Below are positions 51,966 to 64,000 of a stretch of 64,000 nt of DNA, piece by piece. Source of the stretch: Microvirga sp. Its GTDB lineage: Bacteria; Pseudomonadota; Alphaproteobacteria; Rhizobiales; Beijerinckiaceae. Position 1 is the first letter of the stretch. Every line of letters begins with the position of its first letter. The notes beneath the pieces are model-generated. The model searched no databases. It was not told where the DNA came from and saw only the letters and a list, made by a program, of their open reading frames with translations. A program made the translations under genes and the position numbers. The stretch is from contig JAKOMT010000005.1 of NCBI GenBank assembly GCA_022241475.1, positions 103,184 to 167,183 on the forward strand, read 5' to 3'.

Positions 51966-52653
51966 CGATGAACGCTCCCGACAGCGCGCCCGCCAGGGCT
52001 CCGATGATGATGAAGGAGTAGCCGCCGAGGAGCTGCTGCGCCGTAAGCGCCGCCGCCCCGGCGACGAGCCACGGGATCGCCGGGCGCGGCCCCTTCCACA
52101 TCGGCACGATCATCGCGGCGAAGAACATCACCATCACGAGGTCGAGCCCGTAAGCCTCCGGATTCGCGATGAAGGAGCCGGCGAGATGCCCGGGCGCCGT
52201 CGCCGCCACCCACGACACCCACAACGCGAGCCCCGAGCCGAACAGCACCGCGCGGTCCGAGCCCCCTTCGGAGCGGTATCGCGACCCGATGAGCCAGTTC
52301 GAATCCGTCAGAAGAAATGTCGAGCCGGCGACCTGTGCGGGGCTCATGCCCGCCATCCAGGGCTGGATCGCCGCGCCCATGAGGATCATCCGCGCATTGA
52401 CGGTCGTCGTCACCACGACGAGCGCGACGAGGCCGGCGAGGGTCCAGACGTCGGTCCAGATCTCAAGCGCCACCATCTGCGAGGCGCCGGCGAAGACGAA
52501 CGCCGAGAAGGCGAGCGTCTCCCACAGGGTCAATCCCTTTTGCGAGGCCGCGGTCCCGAAGGCGGAGCCGAAGACGATCACGCCCGGAAGCAGCGGGATC
52601 GCGAGCCGAGCGCCGAGAATCGCGCCGGCGAGAGTGAAAGGAGGCCGTGTCAC
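51952..52653 (-). CDS. azlC: AzlC-like branched-chain amino acid exporter subunit
   Basis: 233 residues from a GTG at 52653; no ATG is in frame near the conserved start, so the exact start is uncertain (another GTG at 52698). Several hydrophobic helices with PGVIVFGSAFGTAA, AGASQMVALEIW, NARMILMGAAIQPWMAGM and LTDSNWLI, the AzlC signature. Its partner azlD overlaps its 3' end. Confidence 0.9.
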   Translation of the reverse strand: MTRPPFTLAGAILGARLAIPLLPGVIVFGSAFGTAASQKGLTLWETLAFSAFVFAGASQMVALEIWTDVWTLAGLVALVVVTTTVNARMILMGAAIQPWMAGMSPAQVAGSTFLLTDSNWLIGSRYRSEGGSDRAVLFGSGLALWVSWVAATAPGHLAGSFIANPEAYGLDLVMVMFFAAMIVPMWKGPRPAIPWLVAGAAALTAQQLLGGYSFIIIGALAGALSGAFIDDDV

Positions 52654-52796
52654 GCCGTGACCTGCTCGATGATGATACTTGGTTGCAAGCGTGTGCACGA
52701 GTGGCCAATCGCTGACAAGGCCGGCGGGCGCATGCCGGGGGCGAGCGCGGCGAGGGGCTCCCCGTGCGGCGGGCGCGCGCTATCTTGGTCTTCGCC

Positions 52797-54029
52797 ATGA
52801 CGAGCACGCCGCCTGACGCCCTCACTCTGTTCCCGCCCTCGCGCGCCGAGGCGCTCGAACGGCTTGCGCGCTTCCTTCCGCATGCCGGGCGCGACTACGC
52901 CGCGACGCGCAACGCCGATCACGGCCCGGGCAGGCGCGAGAACGTGTCGACCCTGTCCCCTTATATTCGCCGCCGGCTTCTCACCGAGGAGGAGGTCGTC
53001 GCCGCCGTTCTGCGACGGCACTCGTTTCAGGCGGCTGAGAAATTCGTGCAGGAGGCCTTCTGGCGCACCTATTGGAAGGGCTGGCTCGAGCTGCGCCCCG
53101 CCGTTCACGAGCGCTACATGCGCGGCCTTGCGCGTGCGCTCGCCGAGATGCGCGACAGTGACCGCCTGAGGGCGCGCTACGACGCCGCGACGGCGGGCGC
53201 GACGGGGATCGAGGGCTTCGACGACTGGGCGCGCGAACTCGTGGCCACCGGCTATCTCCACAATCATGCGCGGATGTGGTTCGCCTCGATCTGGATCTTC
53301 ACCCTGCGTCTGCCGTGGGAGTTGGGCGCCGATTTCTTCATGCGCCATCTGCTCGACGGGGACCCCGCCTCGAACACGCTCTCGTGGCGCTGGGTCGGCG
53401 GGCTGCAGACGCAGGGCAAGACCTATCTCGCCCGCGCCGACAACATCGCCCGCTACACCGATGGTCGCTTCTCGCCGAAGGGTCTCGCCGAGACGGCGCA
53501 TCCGCCGCCGCCCGAGCCCCATCCGCCGCCGCGCCCCCTCCCGCCGCCGGACGCGCCGCCCGAGGGCCCGGTCGCGCTGCTCGTCACGGAGGAGGATTGC
53601 TTCGTCGAGACGCTCGATTTCGGGCGCGCGCGGGTATCAGCCATCGGCATCGCGCGAACCAGCGAGGGGCTGTCGCCGGCCATCGTCTCTGAGCATGTCC
53701 ACGCGTTCGCGCAGGGCGCCCTCGACGACGCCGCGGCGCGGGCCAGCGCGCGTTTCGACGCGCCCGCTCATGGCGTTCCGCTGACGGCCGGCGCGCTCGC
53801 CGATCTCGCGCGCGGCGCCGGGGCGGACACGATCGTCACCGCCTATCCTCCCGTCGGGCCGACGGCGGAGGCGCTTTCGCGACTTGAGCCGGCGCTCGCT
53901 GAGGAGGGCGTGCGGCTCGTTCGCGTCATGCGCCCCTTCGACGCCCGCGCCTGGCCGCACGCGACGCGAGGCTTCTTCCAGTTCCGCGAGCGGATCCCCG
54001 TGTTGATCGCGCAGGGCGGTCTGGCCTGA
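52797..54029 (+). CDS. Photolyase-like FAD-binding protein with reversed domain order
   Basis: 410 residues from the ATG at 52797. The N-terminal 235 residues carry FAD-domain motifs of photolyase/cryptochrome: STLSPYIRRRLL (51-62), GYLHNHARMWFASIW (152-166) and LDGDPASNTLSWRWVGG (186-202). A proline-rich linker (236-257) follows, then a 150-residue alpha/beta domain with GALADLARGAGADTIVTAYPP reminiscent of the antenna-type Rossmann domain, which in standard photolyases comes first. So the order is inverted. Possible DNA-repair or light-sensing role, unproven. Close relatives appear as FAD-binding proteins in alphaproteobacteria. Confidence 0.7.
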   Translation: MTSTPPDALTLFPPSRAEALERLARFLPHAGRDYAATRNADHGPGRRENVSTLSPYIRRRLLTEEEVVAAVLRRHSFQAAEKFVQEAFWRTYWKGWLELRPAVHERYMRGLARALAEMRDSDRLRARYDAATAGATGIEGFDDWARELVATGYLHNHARMWFASIWIFTLRLPWELGADFFMRHLLDGDPASNTLSWRWVGGLQTQGKTYLARADNIARYTDGRFSPKGLAETAHPPPPEPHPPPRPLPPPDAPPEGPVALLVTEEDCFVETLDFGRARVSAIGIARTSEGLSPAIVSEHVHAFAQGALDDAAARASARFDAPAHGVPLTAGALADLARGAGADTIVTAYPPVGPTAEALSRLEPALAEEGVRLVRVMRPFDARAWPHATRGFFQFRERIPVLIAQGGLA

Positions 54030-54070
54030 ACGCTCTTCTCTCCGAAGGGAGCGGCCACTAGGGTGCGAGC

Positions 54071-55000
54071 ATGAAAACGATCGTCACGCTCACGCTCAAT
54101 CCTTCCATCGACGGATCCGCCGAAACGGACGTCGTGCGCCACACCCGCAAGGTGCGCACGGTCAACGACCGCCTCGATCCCGGCGGCGGCGGGCTCAACG
54201 TCGCGCGCGCGCTCGGCCAGCTCGGGGCGCCCGCTTTCGCGATCTACTGCGCCGGAGGGGCGACGGGCGACGTCCTCGACCGGCTGCTCGAGGCTCGCGG
54301 CGTGAAGGGCCGGCGTATCCCGGTCGCAGGCGACACGCGCTTCGCCCATGCCGTCTACGAACGTTCGACGGGTCATGAATACCGCTTCGTCCCGGAAGGG
54401 CCGGAGCTGGAGGGCGCCGACGTCGAGTCCATCCTCGCGGCATTGGCGGAGGCGGATTTCGATTATCTCGTCGCGAGCGGCAGCCTGCCGCGCGGCGTCG
54501 CGTCCGATTTCTACGCCCGCGTTTCCGACGTCGCGGCGCGCAAGGGCGCGAAATTCATCCTCGACACCTCCGGCGAGCCGCTGCGCCGTGCGGTCGACCA
54601 TGGCGGCGTGCATTTCGCCAAGCCGAGCCGGGGCGAATTCGCCGCGCTGATCGGTGAGACCGTAGAGGACCCCGAAGCGATCGCCGCGGCCGCGATGCGG
54701 GTCGTCGAGAGCGGCAAGGTCGCGATGCTCGCCGTCACGCTCGGCCACGAGGGCGCGGTCTTCGCCTCGCGCGAGGGCGTCGAGATCGCGCCGGCGCTCG
54801 ACGTGCCCGTCGTCAGCGCCGTGGGCGCCGGCGACAGCTTCGTCGCCGGCTTCACCTATGCGCTCGCGAACGGCATGTCCGCGCGCGAGGCGTTTCTGAT
54901 GGGCGTCGCGGCGGGATCGGCCGCCGTCATGACGCCCGGCACCGAGTTGTGCCGGCGCGCCGATGTCGAAGCCCTCTACGCCCGACTGACGGGCGGCTGA
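54071..55000 (+). CDS. pfkB: PfkB-family sugar kinase (6-phosphofructokinase II-like)
   Basis: 309 residues. TLTLNPSIDGSAETD at the start and GGGGLNVARALGQLG, then the C-terminal motif VVSAVGAGDSFVAGFTYALA with catalytic Asp, are those of the phosphofructokinase B/tagatose kinase group. Probably phosphorylates fructose-6-phosphate or fructose-1-phosphate. A separate short spacer divides it from the photolyase-like gene; convergent with the aldehyde dehydrogenase (9 bases). Confidence 0.85.
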   Translation: MKTIVTLTLNPSIDGSAETDVVRHTRKVRTVNDRLDPGGGGLNVARALGQLGAPAFAIYCAGGATGDVLDRLLEARGVKGRRIPVAGDTRFAHAVYERSTGHEYRFVPEGPELEGADVESILAALAEADFDYLVASGSLPRGVASDFYARVSDVAARKGAKFILDTSGEPLRRAVDHGGVHFAKPSRGEFAALIGETVEDPEAIAAAAMRVVESGKVAMLAVTLGHEGAVFASREGVEIAPALDVPVVSAVGAGDSFVAGFTYALANGMSAREAFLMGVAAGSAAVMTPGTELCRRADVEALYARLTGG

Positions 55001-55008
55001 AGGCGGCT

Positions 55009-56442
55009 TCAGAGCCCCTGCTGCGTCACGAACTTCGCGGTGAGATAGGCCTCGATGGCGTCGGCCCCGCCTTCGGTGCCGTAGCCCGAATCCTTCATGC
55101 CGCCGAACGGCGTCTCGGGCAGCGCGAGGCCGTGGTGGTTGATTGAGATCATGCCGCTCTCGACGCGCTGCGCCAGAGCCGTCGCCGTCTTGCCGGACTG
55201 GGTGTAGGCGTAGGCCGCGAGCCCATAGGGCAGGCGGTTGGCCTCCGCGAAGGCCTCCTCGTCGTCGGAAAAGCGCTGGATCGCCGAGATCGGCCCGAAG
55301 GGCTCTTCGTTCATGATCTTCGAATCGAGCGGCAGGTCGGTGAACACCGTCGGCTCGAAGAAGAAGCCGCGATTGCCGATGCGCTTTCCGCCGGTGACCG
55401 GCTTCGCGCCGCGCGCTTCGGCGTCCGCGACGAAGCTCTCCATCGCGTCGATGCGCCGTGAATGCGCCAGCGGTCCCATATTGGTGTTGGGATCGAGGCC
55501 GTCGCCGACCGCGAGGTTCTTCGAGATCGAGACGAACCCGTCGACGAAGGCGTCGAACACGCTCTCGTGCACGAGGAAACGCGTCGGGGCGACGCAGACC
55601 TGGCCGGCGTTGCGGTACTTGTTGGCCGAGAGCACCGCGAGCGCCTTCTTCACGTCGGCGTCGGCGAAGACGATGGAGGGGGCATGGCCGCCGAGCTCCA
55701 TGGTGACGCGCTTCATGTGGAGCCCCGCCAGCGCCGAGAGCTGTTTGCCGATGGCGGTCGAGCCCGTGAAGGAGATCTTGCGGATTACGGGATGCGGGAT
55801 CAGGTATTCCGAGATATGCGCCGGTTCGCCGAAGACGAGGTTGAGCACGTCCTTGGGAACGCCCGCGTCGTTGAAGGCGCGCACCAGTTCGGCGCAGCTC
55901 GCCGGCGTGTCCTCGGGGCCTTTCAGGATCACCGAGCAGCCGGCGGCGAGCGCGGCGGCGACCTTGCGCACGGCCTGATTGATCGGGAAGTTCCACGGCG
56001 TGAAGGCGGCGACGGGGCCGACGGGCTCCTTGATGACGAGCTGCATCACATCCGGCGCGCGCGGCGGCACGATGCGTCCATAGGCGCGACGCGCCTCTTC
56101 GGCGAACCAGTCGATCGTGTCGGCGGCGCCCAGCGTCTCGACGCGCGCCTCGGCGAGCGGCTTGCCCTGCTCCATCGTCATGATCCGCGCGACGGCGTCG
56201 ACGCGCTCGCGCAGGAGCTCGGCCGCCTTGCGCATGATCTTGTAGCGCTCGAACGCGCCCGTGCGCCGCCAGACGGTGAAGCCGCGCGCGGCGGATTCGA
56301 GCGCCTCGTCCAGATCGGAATCCGTCGCGACGGGCACGGCCCCGATCGCCTCGCCGGTGGCGGGATTGAGAATGTCGAGCGCGTCCCCCGAGGAGGCGGC
56401 GCGCCACGCGCCCGCGATGTGGAGCTGGACCTGCGGATACAT
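55009..56442 (-). CDS. NAD(P)-aldehyde dehydrogenase, GabD-like
   Basis: 477 residues from the ATG at 56442 (AGGA six bases upstream; a second ATG at 56454). Class signatures: FTPWNFPINQAVRKVAAALAAGC, catalytic Glu in TMELGGHAPSIVF and catalytic Cys in NAGQVCVAPTRF, plus EEPFGPISAIQRF. Most like succinate-semialdehyde or 2-ketoglutarate-semialdehyde dehydrogenases; not distinguishable by reading. Its neighbours do not identify the aldehyde. Confidence 0.9.
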   Translation of the reverse strand: MYPQVQLHIAGAWRAASSGDALDILNPATGEAIGAVPVATDSDLDEALESAARGFTVWRRTGAFERYKIMRKAAELLRERVDAVARIMTMEQGKPLAEARVETLGAADTIDWFAEEARRAYGRIVPPRAPDVMQLVIKEPVGPVAAFTPWNFPINQAVRKVAAALAAGCSVILKGPEDTPASCAELVRAFNDAGVPKDVLNLVFGEPAHISEYLIPHPVIRKISFTGSTAIGKQLSALAGLHMKRVTMELGGHAPSIVFADADVKKALAVLSANKYRNAGQVCVAPTRFLVHESVFDAFVDGFVSISKNLAVGDGLDPNTNMGPLAHSRRIDAMESFVADAEARGAKPVTGGKRIGNRGFFFEPTVFTDLPLDSKIMNEEPFGPISAIQRFSDDEEAFAEANRLPYGLAAYAYTQSGKTATALAQRVESGMISINHHGLALPETPFGGMKDSGYGTEGGADAIEAYLTAKFVTQQGL

Positions 56443-56575
56443 GATTGTCCTCATCGTTCTTTTTGAAGTTCGGCTTGGGGGGATGTGTAGCAAGGCGAGG
56501 GGCGTCGGACCAGCGGGGAGGGGCGCTTGCCTTTGGTCGCACGTTCGCGGACGCTGCCTCGGCAGGGAGGAAGTC

Positions 56576-56794
56576 ATGCCGGAGGCTGAAAAGGACGGCG
56601 TCGCAATGGCTGTCGAGGGAGAGGGAGATCGCCTCCCAGGCGCAATAGGCGCTCTCGCCGACCAGGAGGCGCGTGAAGAGGCGATGTCTGCGATCGGGCG
56701 GGCGTGGGACGAGGGCGTCGCGAGCGGTCCCGCATCCGATGGCGAGGAGGCTTTCGCCCGGATCAGGCGCCGGCTCGCCGGCTCCGGATGCTGA
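56576..56794 (+). CDS. Orphan antitoxin-like small protein
   Basis: 72 residues from the ATG at 56576, with an excellent ribosome site GGGAGGAAG just before it. The C-terminal half, EEAMSAIGRAWDEGVASGPASDGEEAFARIRRRLAG, resembles the tail of ParD-type antitoxins (…EGxxSGPA…). The N-terminal ribbon-helix-helix is not obvious; the neighbouring frame (56445-56648) has RRLKRTASQWLSREREIAS, so a frameshift may have split the DNA-binding half. No toxin is adjacent. Could be a relic. Confidence 0.45.
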   Translation: MPEAEKDGVAMAVEGEGDRLPGAIGALADQEAREEAMSAIGRAWDEGVASGPASDGEEAFARIRRRLAGSGC

Positions 56795-56803
56795 CCCGGC
56801 GCC

Positions 56804-57673
56804 TCACCCCCGCCGCTTCGCCGCGCTCACCGTATTCTGCAACAAGCAAGCGATGGTCATCGGCCCCACGCCCCCCGGCACCGGCGTGATCGCGCCCGCG
56901 ATCTGCGCGGCTTCGTCGAAGGCGACGTCGCCGACGAGGCGGGTCTTGCCGTCGCCGGCGGCGGGGTTGGGGACGCGGTTGATGCCGACGTCGATGACGA
57001 TGGCGCCGGGCTTGATCCAGTCGCCCCGGATCATCTCGGGCCGCCCGACCGCCGCGACGAGGATGTCCGCGCGGCGGCAGATTCCGGGCAGGTCGCGGCT
57101 GCGCGAATGGGCGACGGTGACGGTGCAGTTCTCGTTGAGCAGCAGTTGCGCCACGGGCTTGCCGACGATGTTCGAGCGCCCGACGATGACGGCGTCGAGT
57201 CCGGAGAGATCGGGGCGCACGGATTTCGCCAGCATCACGCAGCCCAGCGGCGTGCAGGGCACGAGGCCGGGAAGGCCCGTGGCGAGACGTCCGGCGTTGA
57301 CCGGGTGGAAGCCGTCGACGTCCTTGTCCGGATCGATCGCTTCGATCACGATCTGCGCGTCGATATGGCCGGGCAGGGGAAGCTGCACGAGTATTCCGTC
57401 GATCGCCGGATCGGCGTTGAGCGCGGCGACGAGCGCGAGCAGGTCCGCCTGGCTCGTCGTGGCGGGGAGGCGATGCTCCATCGAGACCATGCCGACTTCC
57501 TTGGTCTGCGCGGCCTTGTTGCGCACGTAGACCTGGCTCGCGGGGTCCTCGCCGACGAGCACCACCGCGAGGCCGGGCGCGCGGCCCTGCGCGGCGAGCG
57601 CCGCCACGTCCTGCGCGATGCGCGCGCGCAGGTTCGCGGCGAAGGCTTTTCCGTCGATGATGGCGGCTGTCAT
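56804..57673 (-). CDS. folD: FolD methylenetetrahydrofolate dehydrogenase/cyclohydrolase
   Basis: 289 residues from the ATG at 57673 ([15 protein letters not shown], standard start); an ATG at 57682 would overlap the DUF167 stop. [14 protein letters not shown] with catalytic Lys, [13 protein letters not shown], the NADP motif [17 protein letters not shown] and [11 protein letters not shown] are all present. Interconverts methylene- and formyl-THF for one-carbon metabolism. Last gene of the yggT-DUF167-folD group. Confidence 0.96.
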   Translation of the reverse strand: MTAAIIDGKAFAANLRARIAQDVAALAAQGRAPGLAVVLVGEDPASQVYVRNKAAQTKEVGMVSMEHRLPATTSQADLLALVAALNADPAIDGILVQLPLPGHIDAQIVIEAIDPDKDVDGFHPVNAGRLATGLPGLVPCTPLGCVMLAKSVRPDLSGLDAVIVGRSNIVGKPVAQLLLNENCTVTVAHSRSRDLPGICRRADILVAAVGRPEMIRGDWIKPGAIVIDVGINRVPNPAAGDGKTRLVGDVAFDEAAQIAGAITPVPGGVGPMTIACLLQNTVSAAKRRG

Positions 57674-57674
57674 G

Positions 57675-58019
57675 TCAGGCATCCCGTGAGAGGCGCGCGA
57701 GGGTTTCGGCCAAGGTCTGCATAAGTTCGGCCGGGTCTCCCGCGACGGAGAACGTCTTGATCCGGGCGGCGGCGCCCGCCGTGAGTGTCAAAGCGCCGGC
57801 CGGAACGCCGAGCGCTTTCGCGAGAACCTTGCGGGCGGCGGCGTTGGCCGCGCCGTCCTCGGGAGCGGCCCGCACCCGCACCTTCAGCACGGGCGAGCCG
57901 TCCGAAAGCGACTCGACGCCCTCCACCGCGTCGCGGCCCCCGCGCGGGGTCACGCGAACCCGAAGCACGACGCCCTCCGCGCTCTCCCGCCAGGGAAGGC
58001 GCGGGGCGTCGTCGGTCAT
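57675..58019 (-). CDS. DUF167 (YggU) family protein
   Basis: 114 residues from the ATG at 58019, whose first base is shared with the yggT stop (TGATG). [17 protein letters not shown] and [29 protein letters not shown] are the DUF167 signature. Function unknown. Its product is in an operon with yggT and folD; the folD start lies within a few bases of its stop. Confidence 0.9.
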   Translation of the reverse strand: MTDDAPRLPWRESAEGVVLRVRVTPRGGRDAVEGVESLSDGSPVLKVRVRAAPEDGAANAAARKVLAKALGVPAGALTLTAGAAARIKTFSVAGDPAELMQTLAETLARLSRDA

Positions 58020-58309
58020 CAGATGGCGATCGGGTACAGGTAGCGGATGATGACCTGCTGGATGAAGAAGATGCCGAGCAAGAGAATGATCGGCGAGAGG
58101 TCGACGCCGCCGAGATCCGGCATGAAGCGCCTGATCCGCGCCAGCGCCGGCTCGGTCACCCGGTGCAGGAAGTCGTAGAGCATGCGAACGAAGTCGTTGC
58201 GCGTGTTGATGACGTTGAACGCCACCAGCCAGCTCACGATCACCATGGCGATCACGAGCCAGGTGTAGAGGCGCAGGGCCAGCATGACGACGTCGAGAAT
58301 GGCGAGCAT
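58019..58309 (-). CDS. YggT-family membrane protein
   Basis: 96 residues. Two hydrophobic segments (about 1-30 and 72-92). FNVINTRNDFVRMLYDFLHRVTEPALARIRRFMP and GVDLSPIILLLGIFFIQ are the YggT hallmark. YggT proteins are linked to osmotic shock or cell division in different bacteria. First gene of the group with DUF167 and folD. Confidence 0.92.
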   Translation of the reverse strand: MLAILDVVMLALRLYTWLVIAMVIVSWLVAFNVINTRNDFVRMLYDFLHRVTEPALARIRRFMPDLGGVDLSPIILLLGIFFIQQVIIRYLYPIAI

Positions 58310-58422
58310 GGAGCGGTGTTCCGGGCTTGGAGATGCGTGCGTCGGGCGAAAAACCCGTCCTGCAACGGTTTAGCGGCGCGGCGCGCAAACGACAACCGGT
58401 ACCGTTGAAAGACCGCTCAAAC

Positions 58423-58451
58423 GAAAGGCCCCGTTCCGGAGAAAGGGGCCT
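58423..58451 (-). terminator. Intrinsic terminator of the atp operon
   Basis: On the minus strand a 7-bp stem AGGCCCC/GGGGCCT with a 12-base loop lies just past atpC and is followed by TTTCGTTTG. Position fits the end of atpHAGDC. Confidence 0.8.
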
Positions 58452-58478
58452 CGCAATCCGGGACGGCGGTGGATGGGC

Positions 58479-58880
58479 TCAGGCGCGAAGCGTGGCTTTC
58501 GCGTCCTCGAGACGGACGATCGCGGCGCGCGCGTCTTCCTTGTCGGGGCCGTCCTCGATCGCGTCCGCGACGGAGCGCGCGCGGGCGATCTCACGGTCGA
58601 GCGAGTCGATGGTCAACTCCTCGGAGAACAACGCGCGCTCGGCGAGCACGGTCGCGCCCTTGGGGCCGATATCGGCGAAGCCGCCCTGAACGAGGATGCG
58701 CTTGCCCGTCGAGCCGGGCTCCGAGATCACGAGGAAGCCGGTCTTCAGCGTCGCCATCAACGGAGCGTGGCCCGCGAGGACGGTCATGTCGCCTTCCGCG
58801 GCCGGCAATCCCACGGCCTCGACTTCGCCGGAATAGAGGATCCGCTCCGGGGCGACGAGTTCGAAATGAAAGGTGGACAT
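58479..58880 (-). CDS. atpC: ATP synthase epsilon subunit
   Basis: 133 residues. N-terminal beta domain FHFELVAPERILYSGEVEAVGLPAAEGDMTVLAGHAPL is the epsilon signature, followed by a short helical tail. Part of F1 central stalk; the last gene of atpHAGDC, 89 bases after atpD. Ends in a terminator. Confidence 0.96.
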   Translation of the reverse strand: MSTFHFELVAPERILYSGEVEAVGLPAAEGDMTVLAGHAPLMATLKTGFLVISEPGSTGKRILVQGGFADIGPKGATVLAERALFSEELTIDSLDREIARARSVADAIEDGPDKEDARAAIVRLEDAKATLRA

Positions 58881-58969
58881 CGCTGGTTTCCTGATCGGCG
58901 CCGCGATCGGCTAGGGCCGGGTCTTGAGCCGGGCGGAGGGGTCTCCGCCCGGATCGGAGCGTCTCTGGC

Positions 58970-61304
<2,335 letters not shown>

Positions 61305-61370
61305 GGGGCGTCCCGACCTTTCAATCTGTCGACGGGTCGGCCGGGCCCGTCACGGGCCCGGCGATGAGGA

Positions 61371-62902
<1,532 letters not shown>

Positions 62903-62903
<1 letters not shown>

Positions 62904-63475
62904 CAGCGGACCTCTTTCATCGCAAGACGGAGGGAATTGAGTTTGGTGCGAAGGCTGGAATCGACCATGCGGCTGCCGACCTTCACGACGATGCCGCCAA
63001 TCAGCGCGGGATCGATTTTCACGTCCACGTCGACCTCGGCGCTGGCGACCTCACGCAAGGTCGCCTTGATTTCTTCGAGAACGGCGGGGGAGGGCGCCTC
63101 GGCGAGGCGCACTTCGGCGTTCACGACGCCCTTGGCCTGCGCCACCAGGGCGCGGTAGGCCTTGATCATCGGAAGAAGGAGAAAGAGACGCCGCTTGGAG
63201 GCGACGAGCCGGACGAAGTTGCCGGCGAGTCCAGTCACTCCGGCGCGGTCGGCGATGGCCGATACGCCCGCGAACTGCTCCTCGGCGGCGAAGACCGGAC
63301 TTGCGAGAAGACGCCGGAAATCCGCGCTCTCGTCGGCGAGCGCCTCGATCGTCCCCAGCTTCTCGGCGACCTCGTCGATCGCCTTCTGCTCCTGGGCCAG
63401 TTCGAACAGAGCGGATGCGTAGCGCCCTGCGACGCCCGATACGATCGAACCGCTCGAGAGTTTGGTCTCTGCCAC
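62903..63475 (-). CDS. atpH: ATP synthase delta subunit
   Basis: 190 residues. N-terminal [28 protein letters not shown] helices and C-terminal [33 protein letters not shown] domain are the OSCP/delta hallmarks. Joins F1 to the peripheral stalk. First gene of atpHAGDC; the Fo genes (atpIBEF) are elsewhere, as usual in alphaproteobacteria. Confidence 0.97.
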
Positions 63476-63813
63476 CGGCTGTTCTCTTCTCGGTTACCGG
63501 GCGCGCGTCAGGCCGCCTCTGGGGCGGGATCGGGCCCGGTCTCAATGAAACACGGCTTCGACGCGCAAAGGCTGGTGAGCCCGGCGTCGGGAAAGCGGGG
63601 GTGCGATAGCATGGGTTTCCAGGGGGCGCAAGCGCGGCAGCGCCGCTTGCGGGCCGGGGCCCGGGCGCATCCGATCCATAGGGCTGAAAGTCTTGACCCC
63701 GTAGAAGTCCGTAGCCGGGGGAAGACTCCGCTTGCTCGCGCGCGAAGAACGCTGTTAAGACCCGCTCGCGTTCGCGCGAAGGCCCGCCCACTTCCCGAGA
63801 AAGCCTTTCCCCC
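63476..63813. other. Divergent intergenic region between atpH and prs
   Basis: About 340 bases that must hold both promoters. It contains an inverted repeat GCAAGCG-N9-CGCTTGC (63628-63650) and no clear gene, attenuator or tRNA. No confident -35/-10 pair was found; TTGACC at 63693 has no matching -10. Confidence 0.5.
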
Positions 63814-64000
63814 ATGAAACTCGTCGCCGGAAATTCGAACCGTCCGCTCGCCGAAGCGATCGCCGCCTATCTCAATATGCCGCTGGCGAAATGTCAGGTG
63901 AAACGCTTCGCCGACATGGAGATATTCGTCGAATTGCAGGAAAACGTGCGCGGCGAGGACGTGTTCATCGTGCAGTCGACGTCCTTTCCGGCGAACGATC
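63814..64000 (+). CDS. prs: Ribose-phosphate pyrophosphokinase, 5' part only
   Basis: Only the first 62 codons are inside the window. [47 protein letters not shown] and SFPAND are typical of Prs, which makes PRPP from ribose-5-phosphate and ATP for nucleotide and amino acid synthesis. The ATG at 63814 is the standard family start. Cut by the right edge. Confidence 0.95.
   Translation, partial: MKLVAGNSNRPLAEAIAAYLNMPLAKCQVKRFADMEIFVELQENVRGEDVFIVQSTSFPAND

Overview
The window is a high-GC alphaproteobacterial chromosome segment, most likely from the order Hyphomicrobiales (Rhizobiales). The evidence is the gene content: a ChpT phosphotransferase, an EipA/DUF1134 envelope protein, 5-aminolevulinate synthase (C4 heme pathway), an LsrB/VtlR regulator, methylsuccinyl-CoA dehydrogenase of the ethylmalonyl-CoA pathway, fixG-H-I-S, and an atpHAGDC operon lacking the Fo genes. 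A genus cannot be assigned from reading alone. No rRNA, CRISPR array, phage or insertion sequence was seen.

Layout. 1-1763: truncated eipA, a YHS-domain exported protein and chpT. 1896-7806: a tight chemotaxis-type operon cheA(hybrid)-cheW-cheY-cheB-cheR. 7864-13649: lepA, a YcxB-like membrane protein, a GNAT protein, a candidate AbcR/alpha-r15 small RNA, lsrB and hemH, all on the minus strand. 13969-19944: two RCK-type transporters, a kinase-fold protein and ugd. 20141-24667: a mesaconyl-CoA transferase-like gene and mcd pointing away from each other, separated by an AT-rich island with a single TIR-domain gene, the clearest sign of horizontal transfer here. 24770-30059: exported esterase, FosX-like hydrolase, GNAT, FAD amine oxidase, DUF4149 protein and a hydratase.

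30259-39957: tRNA-Thr(GGT), hemA, a small conserved ORF with murA, a MerA-like flavoprotein, hydroxypyruvate isomerase-like protein, a lipoprotein, pyrE, a DedA protein, an alpha/beta hydrolase and an ATP-grasp protein. 40054-48242: pyruvate carboxylase, then ccoG-fixH-ccoI-ccoS behind a perfect FixK/FNR box; a second FixK-type box beside an Irr-like motif precedes hemA, so heme synthesis and high-affinity oxidase assembly may respond together to low oxygen. 48199-57682: mutT, acnA, azlCD, a photolyase-like protein with reversed domain order, pfkB, an aldehyde dehydrogenase, an orphan antitoxin-like ORF and folD. 57675-63475: DUF167, yggT and atpHAGDC. The right edge cuts prs.

Central carbon metabolism is strongly represented (pyc, acnA, mcd/mct-like, pfkB, gabD-like, folD). 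The most rewarding items are the AbcR-like RNA beside lsrB, the TIR island, the domain-swapped photolyase-like protein and the oxygen/iron sites at hemA. All calls rest on reading the sequence and recalled family knowledge; no database search was run.
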